Shown: positions 7,298-15,041 of the stretch, piece by piece
Layout: each line of letters opens with the position of its first letter
Position numbering within the stretch: the stretch's first letter is position 1
NCBI GenBank assembly: GCA_025924815.1
Contig: JAICHQ010000030.1
Location: forward strand, 1 to 34,455
Reading direction: 5' to 3'
Length of the DNA stretch: 34,455 nt
Source: Nocardioides sp.
Lineage (GTDB): Bacteria > Actinomycetota > Actinomycetes > Propionibacteriales > Nocardioidaceae
Position numbers and translations under genes: made by a program
Notes under the pieces: model-generated
Databases searched by the model: none
Told to the model about the DNA's origin: nothing
The model's input: the letters and a program-made list of their open reading frames with translations, nothing else

Positions 7298-8892
7298 TGC
7301 CCGACCACCAGTCCGCACACCCACGGGCCCTGTCCCGACGTACCCTCCTTCTTCGCGGAGGCGGTCTCGGGATCACCGCCCTCACCATGCCGTGGCTTCT
7401 CGAGGCGTGCGGCCAGGACTCCAGCACCTCTTCGGCGGGCGACGCCACGATCCGTGCTGGCGGCAATCTCCGCGCCGCGCTCACCGGTGAGCCCGACTCA
7501 CTCGATCCGGCGGTGTCGTCGGTGTACACCGGCGCCCAGGTCTACGACAACATCTTCTCCAAGCTGCTGCGCTTCGACCCAGAGGGGAAGTTCGTCGGTG
7601 ACCTCGCCACGAAGTGGACGGCGGACGACGACAAGACGTGGACCTTCGACCTGGTCGACAACGCGACGTTCCACAACGGCGAGAAGTTCACCGCGAAGGA
7701 CGTCAAGTACAGCTTCGATCGGATTCTGAACCCCAAGACGGCGAGCTCGTACGCCGGTCTCTTCTCCACGATCGACAGCGTGGAGGTGAAGAGCGACACC
7801 CAGGTGACCTTCCACCTCAAGTCGGCGTTCGGGCCGTTCCTGACCAACCTCGCCAACAATGGCGAGATCGTGAACCAGAAGGCGATCGAGGCCGACGACC
7901 CGGCCCGGAAGCCGGTCGGGACGGGACCCTTCTCTTTCGTCGAGTGGGTGCAGGGCGACCACATCAAGCTCGACAAGGCGTCGGCCTACCACAAGGAGGG
8001 TCTGCCGCACCTCGACTCCATCGAGTTCAAGTTCATGCTCGTGGACCAGAGTCGGATCGACGCCCTCTCCGGCGGTGAGCTCGACTGGGCGGACGCGATC
8101 CCCCTGCAGCAGGTCGCCACCTTGAGCAAGGACCCGCGGTTCACATACAAGACCAGCGCGGTCGCGGGCATCCCGGACTTCCTGGCGATGAACACCAAGA
8201 AGGCGCCGTTCGACAAGCTGGAGGTGCGGCAGGCGATCGGGTGGGCGCTGGACCGTGACGCGATCCGTCAGGTCGCGTACTCCGGCACCGGCGAGGTCGG
8301 CGTCGAGGAGGTGCCGTCCGGCTCGTCGTGGTACGACGGCCAGGACTTCTACGAGAGCGGCCCCGACGTGGCGAAGGCCAAGCAGCTGCTCGCCGACGCC
8401 GGCTACCCGAACGGGCTCAGCATCGAGTACCTCGGTCTGCCGCAGTATCCCGAGCTGCTCAAGACCGGCGTCACGGTCGCCGACCAGCTCAAGGCCGTCG
8501 GCATCGACATGAAGATCAAGCAGGTCGACGTGTCCGTGTGGTTCGACGCCTTCTCCAAGGGCGACTACCAGATCACCAGCGCCTACCAGGAGCGGACGAT
8601 CGACCCGGACAACTTCTACGCCCTGGTGCTCAGGTCGGGCGGTCCGATCAACACGACCTTCTACTCCAACGCCAAGGTCGACAAGCTGATCGACCAGGCC
8701 GCGCACATGACCGACGAGGCCCAGCGCAAGGCGCTCTACACACAGATCCGCGGCATCGTGCAGGAGGAGGCGCCGATCATCTTCGTGCACTTCGAGACGA
8801 TCCACTACCTGATGAACAAGAACGTCGCGGGCTCGGAGGTGACCGAGGCGCTCGAGCTCAACCTCGAGAACGTCGGCTTCACCTCCAACTGA
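7297..8892 (+). CDS. ABC transporter solute-binding lipoprotein, family 5 (DppA-like), Tat-type signal
   Basis: The 531-aa extracytoplasmic binding protein is the last gene of the operon. The N-terminus carries a twin-arginine motif (SRRTLLL, R14-R15), a hydrophobic stretch, and LLEAC with lipid-modifiable C38, so a Tat-exported lipoprotein is predicted. The mature part has the SBP_bac_5 hallmarks PDSLDPAVSS, FHNGEKFTAKDVKYSFDRI, KPVGTGPF and VRQAIGWALDRDAI. AAGGAG lies 8 nt before the ATG, and the start overlaps the hydrolase stop (TGATG). Family 5 proteins bind peptides, nickel chelates, opines or sugars, so the ligand stays open. A perfect hairpin follows the stop. Confidence 0.94.
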   Translation: MPDHQSAHPRALSRRTLLLRGGGLGITALTMPWLLEACGQDSSTSSAGDATIRAGGNLRAALTGEPDSLDPAVSSVYTGAQVYDNIFSKLLRFDPEGKFVGDLATKWTADDDKTWTFDLVDNATFHNGEKFTAKDVKYSFDRILNPKTASSYAGLFSTIDSVEVKSDTQVTFHLKSAFGPFLTNLANNGEIVNQKAIEADDPARKPVGTGPFSFVEWVQGDHIKLDKASAYHKEGLPHLDSIEFKFMLVDQSRIDALSGGELDWADAIPLQQVATLSKDPRFTYKTSAVAGIPDFLAMNTKKAPFDKLEVRQAIGWALDRDAIRQVAYSGTGEVGVEEVPSGSSWYDGQDFYESGPDVAKAKQLLADAGYPNGLSIEYLGLPQYPELLKTGVTVADQLKAVGIDMKIKQVDVSVWFDAFSKGDYQITSAYQERTIDPDNFYALVLRSGGPINTTFYSNAKVDKLIDQAAHMTDEAQRKALYTQIRGIVQEEAPIIFVHFETIHYLMNKNVAGSEVTEALELNLENVGFTSN

Positions 8893-8909
8893 GGCGGTCG
8901 ACGTCCTGA

Positions 8910-8939
8910 CCGCGGGGAGCATCCATCGGCTCCCCGCGG
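8910..8939. terminator. Bidirectional terminator between convergent genes
   Basis: A perfect 11-bp stem, CCGCGGGGAGC (8910-8920) and GCTCCCCGCGG (8929-8939), closes an 8-nt loop. It starts 17 nt after the binding-protein stop and lies 1 nt from the LanC-like stop on the other strand, so it can serve both genes. No long T-run is present. Confidence 0.88.
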
Positions 8940-8940
8940 C

Positions 8941-10263
8941 TCAGACCGGCAGCGCCCACCAGGTGTCCATGCGCGCCACCGCCGGCGCGTCGCGACCCTG
9001 CTCGAGCACCCGGGCGAGGCGGAAGAGGTACGCCGCGATGCCGGCCGCGCCCTGCATCCAGCCCGGGCCGGGAGGCAGCAGCGGGTCCTCGTTGCGGTGC
9101 TCGACGAACCGCCAGTAGCGGTGCTCGCCATCGGCGCCGTCGGGCAGGGCGCGCTCGACGATCGCGTCGGCCAGAGTGACCGCGAATGCGAGGTCGTCCT
9201 CGACGCCGTTCCGTTGCCAGACGTTCAGCACGACGTCGCCCACACCCGCCGTACCGCAGCAGCGGCCGTCGTTGTCCCAGAAGCCGGGATGGAGACGGCC
9301 CGGGATGCCGGAGACCTTCAGGGAGTGCAGGCACGCCCGCTCCCAGTCGTACGGCGTGCGGTCGCCGACGAGGGGCACCCCGGCGCGGTCCAGCGCGGCG
9401 AACAGCAGGGACGTGCCGGTCGGGCCGTGACACCACGAGTAGGTGTAGGTGTCGAGCCCCTCCTGCCCGGGGATGCGGTGGGCCAGCCGGAGGCCGCCGT
9501 CGCCCGTGTCTCCCAGCGAGAGCAGGTGCTCGGCCCCCAACCGGGCGGCCTCGACCAGGTCGGGCCGGCCGAGCGCGATGCCCGCGGCGGCGACGGCACC
9601 CGCGACACCGGCCTGACCGTGCGACCAGTTCGGCATGACCACGTCGTCCTTGCGGAGGTGCCGCAGCGGGACGAACGGCCAGTAGACGCCGCTCCCGCGG
9701 GGCTCCTGCTCGGCCAGCAGCAGGTCGGCGGCTCCGGCGGCGAGCGCGTCCGCGCCGGGCACGTCGTACCGCCTCGCCCACATCGCGCCGAGCAGCACGG
9801 CGCCGGTGCCGAGGGTCGCGTCGTTGCACCGGGCGTCGGGGGCCGATTCCGGTGGCGTCAGCCAGGACGGCTGCCAGCCGTCGGGCGTGGCGAGCTCGAG
9901 CAGCCGGGCGACGGCGAGGTCCGTGCCGGGGGCGCCCAACGCGGTGAGGACGCCGATGGTGCTCGTGAGCCCGTCGAAGTAGTCGTACTCGGTCTCGGCG
10001 GCGATCCGGCCCACCAGCGTCTCGGCGATGCCGTCGCCGAGCAGGAGCTCCTCCGGGGTCAGCCCCCGGGTCAGCCGGATCTCGGCGAGCACGTGCGCGA
10101 GCCCGCCGACCCCGGAGTGCATGCCGTAGGGGTAGTCACCGGGTGACTGCCGGCTCGGGTCCTCCGGCAGCCAGAGGCCGTCGTCGCCACTGCGCACCTG
10201 GGCGAGCACCCACGCCCACGCGCGTTCGGCCAGGTCGCGGTAGAGCTCCGGCTCCTCGGGCAC
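8941..10263 (-). CDS. LanC-like lanthionine synthetase C family protein with Cys-Cys zinc motif
   Basis: The 440-aa protein has the repeated glycine/histidine motifs of the LanC alpha/alpha toroid: YGMHSGVGGLAHVL (46-59), NWSHGQAGVAGA (212-223), YSWCHGPTG (275-283), GRCCGTAGVG (333-342) and MQGAAGI (403-409). In LanC enzymes zinc is held by Cys (SWCHG), then Cys-His (CHG). Here the second site reads Cys335-Cys336, the variant known from CCG-type LanM enzymes such as ProcM. No LanB/LanM dehydratase and no precursor peptide is visible nearby, so this is an orphan. Start is GTG at 10263, with AGGA about 8 nt upstream. Possible roles are cyclisation of an unlinked peptide, or a LANCL-like glutathione or thiol function; the sequence cannot decide. 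Confidence 0.88.
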   Translation of the reverse strand: MPEEPELYRDLAERAWAWVLAQVRSGDDGLWLPEDPSRQSPGDYPYGMHSGVGGLAHVLAEIRLTRGLTPEELLLGDGIAETLVGRIAAETEYDYFDGLTSTIGVLTALGAPGTDLAVARLLELATPDGWQPSWLTPPESAPDARCNDATLGTGAVLLGAMWARRYDVPGADALAAGAADLLLAEQEPRGSGVYWPFVPLRHLRKDDVVMPNWSHGQAGVAGAVAAAGIALGRPDLVEAARLGAEHLLSLGDTGDGGLRLAHRIPGQEGLDTYTYSWCHGPTGTSLLFAALDRAGVPLVGDRTPYDWERACLHSLKVSGIPGRLHPGFWDNDGRCCGTAGVGDVVLNVWQRNGVEDDLAFAVTLADAIVERALPDGADGEHRYWRFVEHRNEDPLLPPGPGWMQGAAGIAAYLFRLARVLEQGRDAPAVARMDTWWALPV

Positions 10264-10284
10264 GGGGCGATCCTGTCACGCTGC

Positions 10285-10314
10285 GGCGGGTCCCGGCGTC
10301 GGCCGGGACCCGCC
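10285..10314 (-). terminator. Hairpin terminator after the ABM-like gene
   Basis: A perfect 12-bp stem, GGCGGGTCCCGG (10285-10296) and CCGGGACCCGCC (10303-10314), closes a 6-nt loop. It lies 18 nt past the stop of the minus-strand gene ending at 10333 and just before the LanC-like start, so it should separate the two transcripts. Confidence 0.82.
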
Positions 10315-10332
10315 GTACGCGGTGCCTGACCC

Positions 10333-10611
10333 CTAGAAGTGGGCTGTCACCGGAGCGAGCTCGACGTCCTTGATGACGGCCATCCCGGAGTCGTGCTCGA
10401 AGCCGACCGCGGGTGCGCTGGCAACCGCGTTCTCCTCGGTGTCGTAGAACGTGTAGGCGTGTCCGACCCCGTCGATGGGGGCGGTCAGGTAGCCGTGCAG
10501 GCACCCGGGTGAGGAGGAGATCTCCTGGGCGATCTGCTCGATGTGCGCCCTGCGGGCTGCCTCGTCGGGGAACTCGCCCTGGACGGCGACGGTGACGTGA
10601 ACGCTGTGCAT
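10333..10611 (-). CDS. Small ABM-like (dimeric alpha/beta barrel) protein
   Basis: The 92-aa protein fits the size and strand pattern of antibiotic-biosynthesis-monooxygenase-like ferredoxin folds: VHVTVAVQGEF, a helix (AARRAHIEQIAQEIS), SPGCLHGYLTAP, YTFYDTEENA, then a final strand. SSPGCLHGYL is close to the usual SPGC..Y pattern. Such proteins are often small heme or quinone monooxygenases, or stress-linked proteins without a known reaction. AAGGAG precedes the ATG at good distance. It lies 42 nt after the membrane-protein gene and is probably co-transcribed with it. No catalytic assignment is made. Confidence 0.7.
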   Translation of the reverse strand: MHSVHVTVAVQGEFPDEAARRAHIEQIAQEISSSPGCLHGYLTAPIDGVGHAYTFYDTEENAVASAPAVGFEHDSGMAVIKDVELAPVTAHF

Positions 10612-10653
10612 GATGTGCTCCTTCTGGTGCGGTCGGGTGTGGATGGCTGGTGC

Positions 10654-11379
10654 TCAGTCGGTCGGCTCGGAGCGGTCGAGGAGCCGGCCGGTCCAGACCA
10701 GCCAGATCGGCTGGAGGACGGCGGCGAGCAGGCCGAGCTCGTAGGTGGTCACGGAGTCGACGGAGGCGACGTACCCGTAGGCGACGACGGCGGCGAGCAG
10801 CCCGGTCAGCACGGTGAGCGCGCGCCAGCGGGGGCCGCCGTACGACGCGGTGGCGACGCCCAGCATGCCGACCGCGAGCAGGACGAAGGCTGCGGCGTTG
10901 AAGGCGTCGCTTGTCATGTCGGTGGTGAAGGCGACGACGTTGACGGTCTGGACCGGGTTGTCGTGCGTCGCCATCAGGGCGACGGACCGGTGTCCCCCCA
11001 TCGCGGCCAGGGCGCCGACGATCCACACGGTGCCGGCAGCCTGCACGGCGGTGCACGCCCCCCGACCGACGGGAGCATCGCGCAGCCGCCGCCGGAGCTC
11101 GACGGTGAGGAGGACCAGGCCGGCGACCCCGATCAGGCCGAGGATCGTGGCCGAGCGTTCCTGCGGGACGGTGGTGGCGTACCACCGGTATTGAGCCTGC
11201 ATCGTCTGCAGCGGTGGCGTCTGCGGACCCACCATCGGTGGCGACGAGACGGTGACGTGCTCCTGGACCAACGCGTTCCAGACGCCGGCGACGACCAGGG
11301 CGGCGCCGGCTGCAGAGCCGAGACCGAGGCCGACCGGCCACGCGGTGCGCCGGGTCGTGGTGAGAGTCATGGTGGTCAT
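10654..11379 (-). CDS. Six-helix membrane protein of unknown function
   Basis: The 241-aa protein begins at ATG 11379, preceded by AAGGAG six bases upstream. Six hydrophobic segments are visible at roughly residues 15-37, 77-95, 108-128, 158-178, 186-206 and 213-233. A loop of about 40 residues between helices 1 and 2 (TVSSPPMVGPQTPPL) probably lies outside the membrane. I do not recognise the family with certainty. It is divergent from the two-component operon and shares a 127-bp intergenic region with it, which hints at control by that system. Confidence 0.75.
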   Translation of the reverse strand: MTTMTLTTTRRTAWPVGLGLGSAAGAALVVAGVWNALVQEHVTVSSPPMVGPQTPPLQTMQAQYRWYATTVPQERSATILGLIGVAGLVLLTVELRRRLRDAPVGRGACTAVQAAGTVWIVGALAAMGGHRSVALMATHDNPVQTVNVVAFTTDMTSDAFNAAAFVLLAVGMLGVATASYGGPRWRALTVLTGLLAAVVAYGYVASVDSVTTYELGLLAAVLQPIWLVWTGRLLDRSEPTD

Positions 11380-11506
11380 GACGGGCTCCTTTCGAACGCC
11401 ACCACCGTGACCGTCGTACGTCGTGCGCCGCATCGGGGCGGGCACCGGACCTCGGCTCCGTGCAGACCCTGACGACGTGGGCGCCGAACGGTGCCACCAT
11501 GACCGC

Positions 11507-11866
11507 ATGAGGCGCCTCCTCATCGTCGACGACCACGCGGGCTTCCGGACCTGGGCCCGCGAGGTGCTCGCCCACGAGGGCTTCGACGTCGTAGGCGAGG
11601 CCGAGGACGGCCGGAGCGCGATCCGGCTCGCCGAGGAGCTCCGGCCCGAGGTCGTGCTGCTCGACATCCAGCTCCCGGATCTCGACGGGTTCACCGTAGC
11701 CCGCCAGATCTCCGAGCAGGTCTCCGACGCGACGGAGGTCGTGCTGACGTCGGGCCGCGCACCCGAGGACTTCGGCGGGCGACTGGCCGAGAGCCCGCAC
11801 GGCTTCCTCCGCAAGGACGACCTCAGCGGCGGGACGCTCGAGGCGGTGCTGGAGGCACGCGCGTGA
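11507..11866 (+). CDS. Receiver-only response regulator
   Basis: The 119-aa protein is a stand-alone REC domain with acidic pair D8-D9 (LLIVDDH), phospho-acceptor D53 (LLDIQLPDLDG), T81-S82 (VLTSG) and K103 (FLRKDD). There is no output domain before the stop. The ATG at 11507 begins the first beta strand; longer in-frame extensions have no family content. The stop overlaps the GTG of the histidine kinase. A receiver without output, beside a kinase and a NarL regulator, may act as a phosphate sink or as an adaptor for the kinase; this role is inference. Confidence 0.88.
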   Translation: MRRLLIVDDHAGFRTWAREVLAHEGFDVVGEAEDGRSAIRLAEELRPEVVLLDIQLPDLDGFTVARQISEQVSDATEVVLTSGRAPEDFGGRLAESPHGFLRKDDLSGGTLEAVLEARA

Positions 11867-13593
11867 CCCGCCGCCGCTGGGCGGCGCTCGGCGTGGTCGT
11901 GGTGGGCCTCGGCTGGGGGTTGGGCGGTGAAGCCGTCAGCATCGCCCACCACGTCGACGAGAACCACCTGCTCGACTTCGCCACCGGGTTCAGCTTCTTC
12001 CTCGGCGGCGCCGTCGCCGTCGACCGGCGGCCGGGCAACCGGCTCGGTCCGTTGCTGGTGCTCAACGGGGTCTCGTGGTTCTGCGGCAACTGGACGAACA
12101 TCCCGAACGGCTGGTCCCTGGAGATCCTCCACCTCGGCGAAGCAGCGGCGACCGGGTTGCTCGCGCATCTGGTCATGGCCTACCCAGGTGGGCGGCTTGC
12201 GACGAGGTTCGAGCGGGCGGTGGCGGTGGCGGCGTACGGCGTGCCCCTGGCCGCGATGGCCGGGTCGCTGCTGACCCAGGACACCTCGAGGTGCCCGGGC
12301 TGTCCACCGGTCCCCGGAGTCCTCCCGGACCTCCCCCACGCGGAGCTGTCACACCAGCTCTTCCTGATCTACGACCGCTCGGCCTGGGTCCTCGTGCCAC
12401 TCTTCTTCGCGGTCCTCTGGCTGAGGTGGCGTCGGTCCTCCCCGGCCGCACGGCGCGACCTCGCGCCGCTGTGGATCGTCGCCTGGATCCTGGTCACCGT
12501 CTTCGCCCTCTCGCCGTTCACCTCCACCGACTCCGATCGCTTCGGCTACCTGGTGTGGGGGATCAACGCACTGCTGAACACCGCCGTGCCCTGGATCTTC
12601 GTGTACGGGCTGCTGTCGACCCGGCTGGCCCAGAGCGCGATCGGTGGGCTCGTCGTGGACCTGCAGTCGCCCGTGGCGCCGGGTCAGCTGGGCGCCCTGC
12701 TCGCCCGGACCCTGGCCGACCCGGGGGTCGTGGTCGCCTACCCGATCGGCGACGGACGGTGGGTCGACACCGACGGCCGCCCCGTCCACACGGAGCTGAC
12801 CGGCGGCGACCGCCGTACGACGTTGGTGGAGCGGGAGGGACGCCCGCTGGCGGCCCTCGTGCACGACCCGGCGCTCGATCCCGATCTGGTCCGGGCCACC
12901 GCCGCGGCCGCCGGGATGGCGTTGGACAACGAGCGCCTCCACGCCGAGCTGCGCGCCCAGCTCGAGGAGGTGCGGGCCTCGCGCGAGCGGATCGTGCTGG
13001 CCGGTGACGCCGAGCGGCGTCGGGTCGAGCGAGATCTCCACGACGGCGCGCAGCAGCGGCTCCTGGCGCTCTCGCTCGCCCTCCGCACCGCACGGCGGCA
13101 GCTCGGGAACGGCGAGCAGTCACTGGTCGCGGACACTCTCGAACGCACCGGCCAGGAGCTCACCTCCGCGATCGAGGAGCTGCGCGAGCTCGCCCGCGGG
13201 ATCCACCCCACCGTGCTCACCGACGCCGGGCTGGGGCCGGCCGTCGCGATGGTGGCGGGGCGCGTGCCCGTGCCGGTCGACGTCGCGGTCGGCGACGAGC
13301 GATACCCGCCGGCCATCGAGGCGACGGCGTACTTCGTGGTCAGCGAGGCGCTGGCCAACGTCACCAAGCACGCGCACGCGACCCGGGCCCGCGCGACGGT
13401 CGCCCGCGTCGACGGGTTCCTGCACGTGGAGGTGTGCGACGACGGCCGGGGCGGTGCCGATCCCGGATGCGGAACGGGCCTGTCGGGGCTGCAGGACCGG
13501 GTGGTCGCGGTCGGTGGCACCCTCGTCGTGGAGAGCCGGCCCGGCACGGGCACCGTCGTACGCGCGGACCTGCCGTGCCAGGAGGTGCCGTGA
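11863..13593 (+). CDS. Membrane sensor histidine kinase, HisKA_3 (NarL-partner) type
   Basis: The 576-aa protein has an N-terminal half with about six to seven hydrophobic segments (to about residue 262). A weak GAF-like region follows at 265-360, then a coiled segment (RLHAELRAQLEEVRASRERI). The HisKA_3 dimerisation domain has H393 in ERDLHDGAQQRLL. The HATPase_c domain shows EALANVTKHA (N box), DDGRGG (G1), GTGLSGLQDR and GTGTVV. Two nearby cysteines, CPGC (154-157), sit in a predicted extracytoplasmic loop and could bind metal or sense redox. It overlaps both regulators (GTGA at its start, 4 nt at its end). It should phosphorylate the downstream NarL-type regulator and possibly the upstream receiver. 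Confidence 0.92.
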   Translation: MTRRRWAALGVVVVGLGWGLGGEAVSIAHHVDENHLLDFATGFSFFLGGAVAVDRRPGNRLGPLLVLNGVSWFCGNWTNIPNGWSLEILHLGEAAATGLLAHLVMAYPGGRLATRFERAVAVAAYGVPLAAMAGSLLTQDTSRCPGCPPVPGVLPDLPHAELSHQLFLIYDRSAWVLVPLFFAVLWLRWRRSSPAARRDLAPLWIVAWILVTVFALSPFTSTDSDRFGYLVWGINALLNTAVPWIFVYGLLSTRLAQSAIGGLVVDLQSPVAPGQLGALLARTLADPGVVVAYPIGDGRWVDTDGRPVHTELTGGDRRTTLVEREGRPLAALVHDPALDPDLVRATAAAAGMALDNERLHAELRAQLEEVRASRERIVLAGDAERRRVERDLHDGAQQRLLALSLALRTARRQLGNGEQSLVADTLERTGQELTSAIEELRELARGIHPTVLTDAGLGPAVAMVAGRVPVPVDVAVGDERYPPAIEATAYFVVSEALANVTKHAHATRARATVARVDGFLHVEVCDDGRGGADPGCGTGLSGLQDRVVAVGGTLVVESRPGTGTVVRADLPCQEVP

Positions 13594-14240
13594 CCCGAGT
13601 GGTGGTCGCCGACGACGCCGTGCTCTTCCGTGAGGGCCTCGCCCGGTTGCTCGGGGAGGCGGGGCTCGAGGTCGTCGGGCAGGCCGGCGACCTGCCCGGA
13701 CTCCTCGCGATGGCTGCCGACCTCGCGCCGGACCTCGTCGTCACCGACATCCGGATGCCCCCCACCCACACCACCGAAGGGCTCCAGGCGGCCGAGTCGC
13801 TCCGCCGTGACCGCTCAGACCTTGCGGTGATCGTGCTGTCGCAGTACGTCGAGCCGCACTACGCGATGTCGCTCCTCGACGAGGGCCGCGCGAGGGTCGG
13901 GTACCTCCTCAAGGACCGGGTGACCGACCTCGACGAGCTCGCCGACGGCGTACGCCGGGTGCTGGCGGGGCGCACCGTCGTCGACCCGGCCGTGGTCACC
14001 GAGCTGCTCGCCCGATCGGCCGCGCGCGACCCGCTGGCCGAGCTGTCGACGCGCGAGCGGGAGGTGCTGGCGCTGATGGCCCAGGGGCGCGCCAACCGGG
14101 CGATCGCCTCGATCCTCCACCTCACCGGCCGCACCGTGGAGTCCCACGTGCGCAGCATCTTCCTCAAGCTCGACCTGCAGCCGACCGACGACGACCATCG
14201 CCGGGTGATGGCGGTGCTGGCGCACCTCGGTGCCCGCTGA
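13590..14240 (+). CDS. NarL/FixJ-family response regulator
   Basis: The 216-aa protein combines a receiver (D8, D9, phospho-acceptor D53 in VVTDIRMPP, K108 in YLLKDR) with a C-terminal LuxR helix-turn-helix at about 148-197 (STREREVLALMAQGRANRAI, then TGRTVESHVRSI). The IRMPPTHTTEG text is typical of actinobacterial regulators paired with HisKA_3 kinases. GTG 13590 has GGAGG four bases upstream and overlaps the kinase stop by 4 nt. It is the transcriptional output of this three-gene signalling operon. Confidence 0.95.
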   Translation: MTRVVVADDAVLFREGLARLLGEAGLEVVGQAGDLPGLLAMAADLAPDLVVTDIRMPPTHTTEGLQAAESLRRDRSDLAVIVLSQYVEPHYAMSLLDEGRARVGYLLKDRVTDLDELADGVRRVLAGRTVVDPAVVTELLARSAARDPLAELSTREREVLALMAQGRANRAIASILHLTGRTVESHVRSIFLKLDLQPTDDDHRRVMAVLAHLGAR

Positions 14241-14269
14241 CCCGACTCCGCGCCATCCCGGATCCAGGC

Positions 14270-14680
14270 TCAGAGGAGCGCGCTGACGTCGGGCGGGACG
14301 TCGACGGCGTGCTCGCGGAGCACCGAGAGCGGGATGAGCTCGAGCGCCCGCTCGCTGGTCGAGGCGAGCACGACCGGCGCCGCGACGCCGTCGTGGTAGG
14401 CCTGCAGCCAGCGCGCGGCCACCACGCACCAGCGGTCGCCGGGGTGCAGGCCGGGGAAGCCGTAGACCGGCATCGGGCTCGTCAGGTCGTTGCCCACGGT
14501 GCGCTGGTGCGCCAGGAACTCCTCGGTGACCACCGCGCACACCGCGTGCAGACCGAGGTCGTCGTCGCCGCACGCGCAGGTGCCGTCCCGGTGGAAGCCG
14601 GTCACCGGGTCGGTGCCGCAGGGCTCGAGAGGTTCGCCGAGAACGTTGCGCTCGGGGGCGGGGTCGATCATGCGGACCAT
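14270..14680 (-). CDS. DUF2237 family protein
   Basis: The protein of up to 136 aa matches the DUF2237 pattern: NVLGEPLEPCGTDPVTGFHR, then CACGDDDLGLHAVCAVVTEE, FLAHQRTVGNDLTSP, FPGLHPGDRWCVVAARW and APPVVL-like APVVLAST. Conserved cysteines and the GDRWC motif suggest a metal or redox site, but the function is unknown. ATG at 14680 or at 14671 could be the start; neither has a clear Shine-Dalgarno site. It converges with the response-regulator gene (29 nt between stops). Confidence 0.88.
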   Translation of the reverse strand: MVRMIDPAPERNVLGEPLEPCGTDPVTGFHRDGTCACGDDDLGLHAVCAVVTEEFLAHQRTVGNDLTSPMPVYGFPGLHPGDRWCVVAARWLQAYHDGVAAPVVLASTSERALELIPLSVLREHAVDVPPDVSALL

Positions 14681-14809
14681 GATGCCCGGCCGGTGACCGG
14701 ACCCACGCCGAGCCCCGGGACTTCGCCGGGTGATCGGTCAAGGTTTGCCGATTCGTCGGACAAGCGTCGCTCCGGGACCGTAGAAAGGCGATCGGAACGG
14801 GGGATCCTC

Positions 14810-15016
14810 ATGCTGTCGCCTGCGATGTCCATCGCCCGCTGGCGGGCGTTCGGTCGCGACCGGCTGTACGTCGCGCGCGCCGACGGCACCAAGATCGGCT
14901 ACTGGGACCTCGTGGCCGACGAGCCGCATCCGGCGACGCCGGAGCTCCAGGACGACCTCGAGGCGGCGTACACCGCCTGGATGCGGGCGCCCGAGATCCT
15001 CACCCGAGGAGCGTGA
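14810..15016 (+). CDS. Small protein resembling the N-terminal segment of actinobacterial NERD-domain proteins
   Basis: The 68-aa protein reads RWRAFGRDRLYVARADGTK, then IGYWDLVADEPHP. From memory this matches the opening stretch of many actinobacterial NERD (nuclease-related) proteins (R.GKDRLYV...DG..VG..DL.TGE.HP). The nuclease domain itself is absent: the frame stops at 15014-15016 and no NERD sequence follows on this strand. It may be a real stand-alone miniprotein or a remnant. A GGGGG stretch precedes the ATG by 7 nt. Confidence 0.6.
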   Translation: MLSPAMSIARWRAFGRDRLYVARADGTKIGYWDLVADEPHPATPELQDDLEAAYTAWMRAPEILTRGA

Positions 15017-15041
15017 CCCGCGTCGTACGGCCGCCGCCCGA

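Noticed and set aside
10264..10332. Lanthipeptide precursor gene beside the LanC-like gene
   Set aside because: The spacer is 69 bp and occupied by a perfect terminator hairpin; no Cys/Ser/Thr-rich leader-core frame exists there or on the other side.
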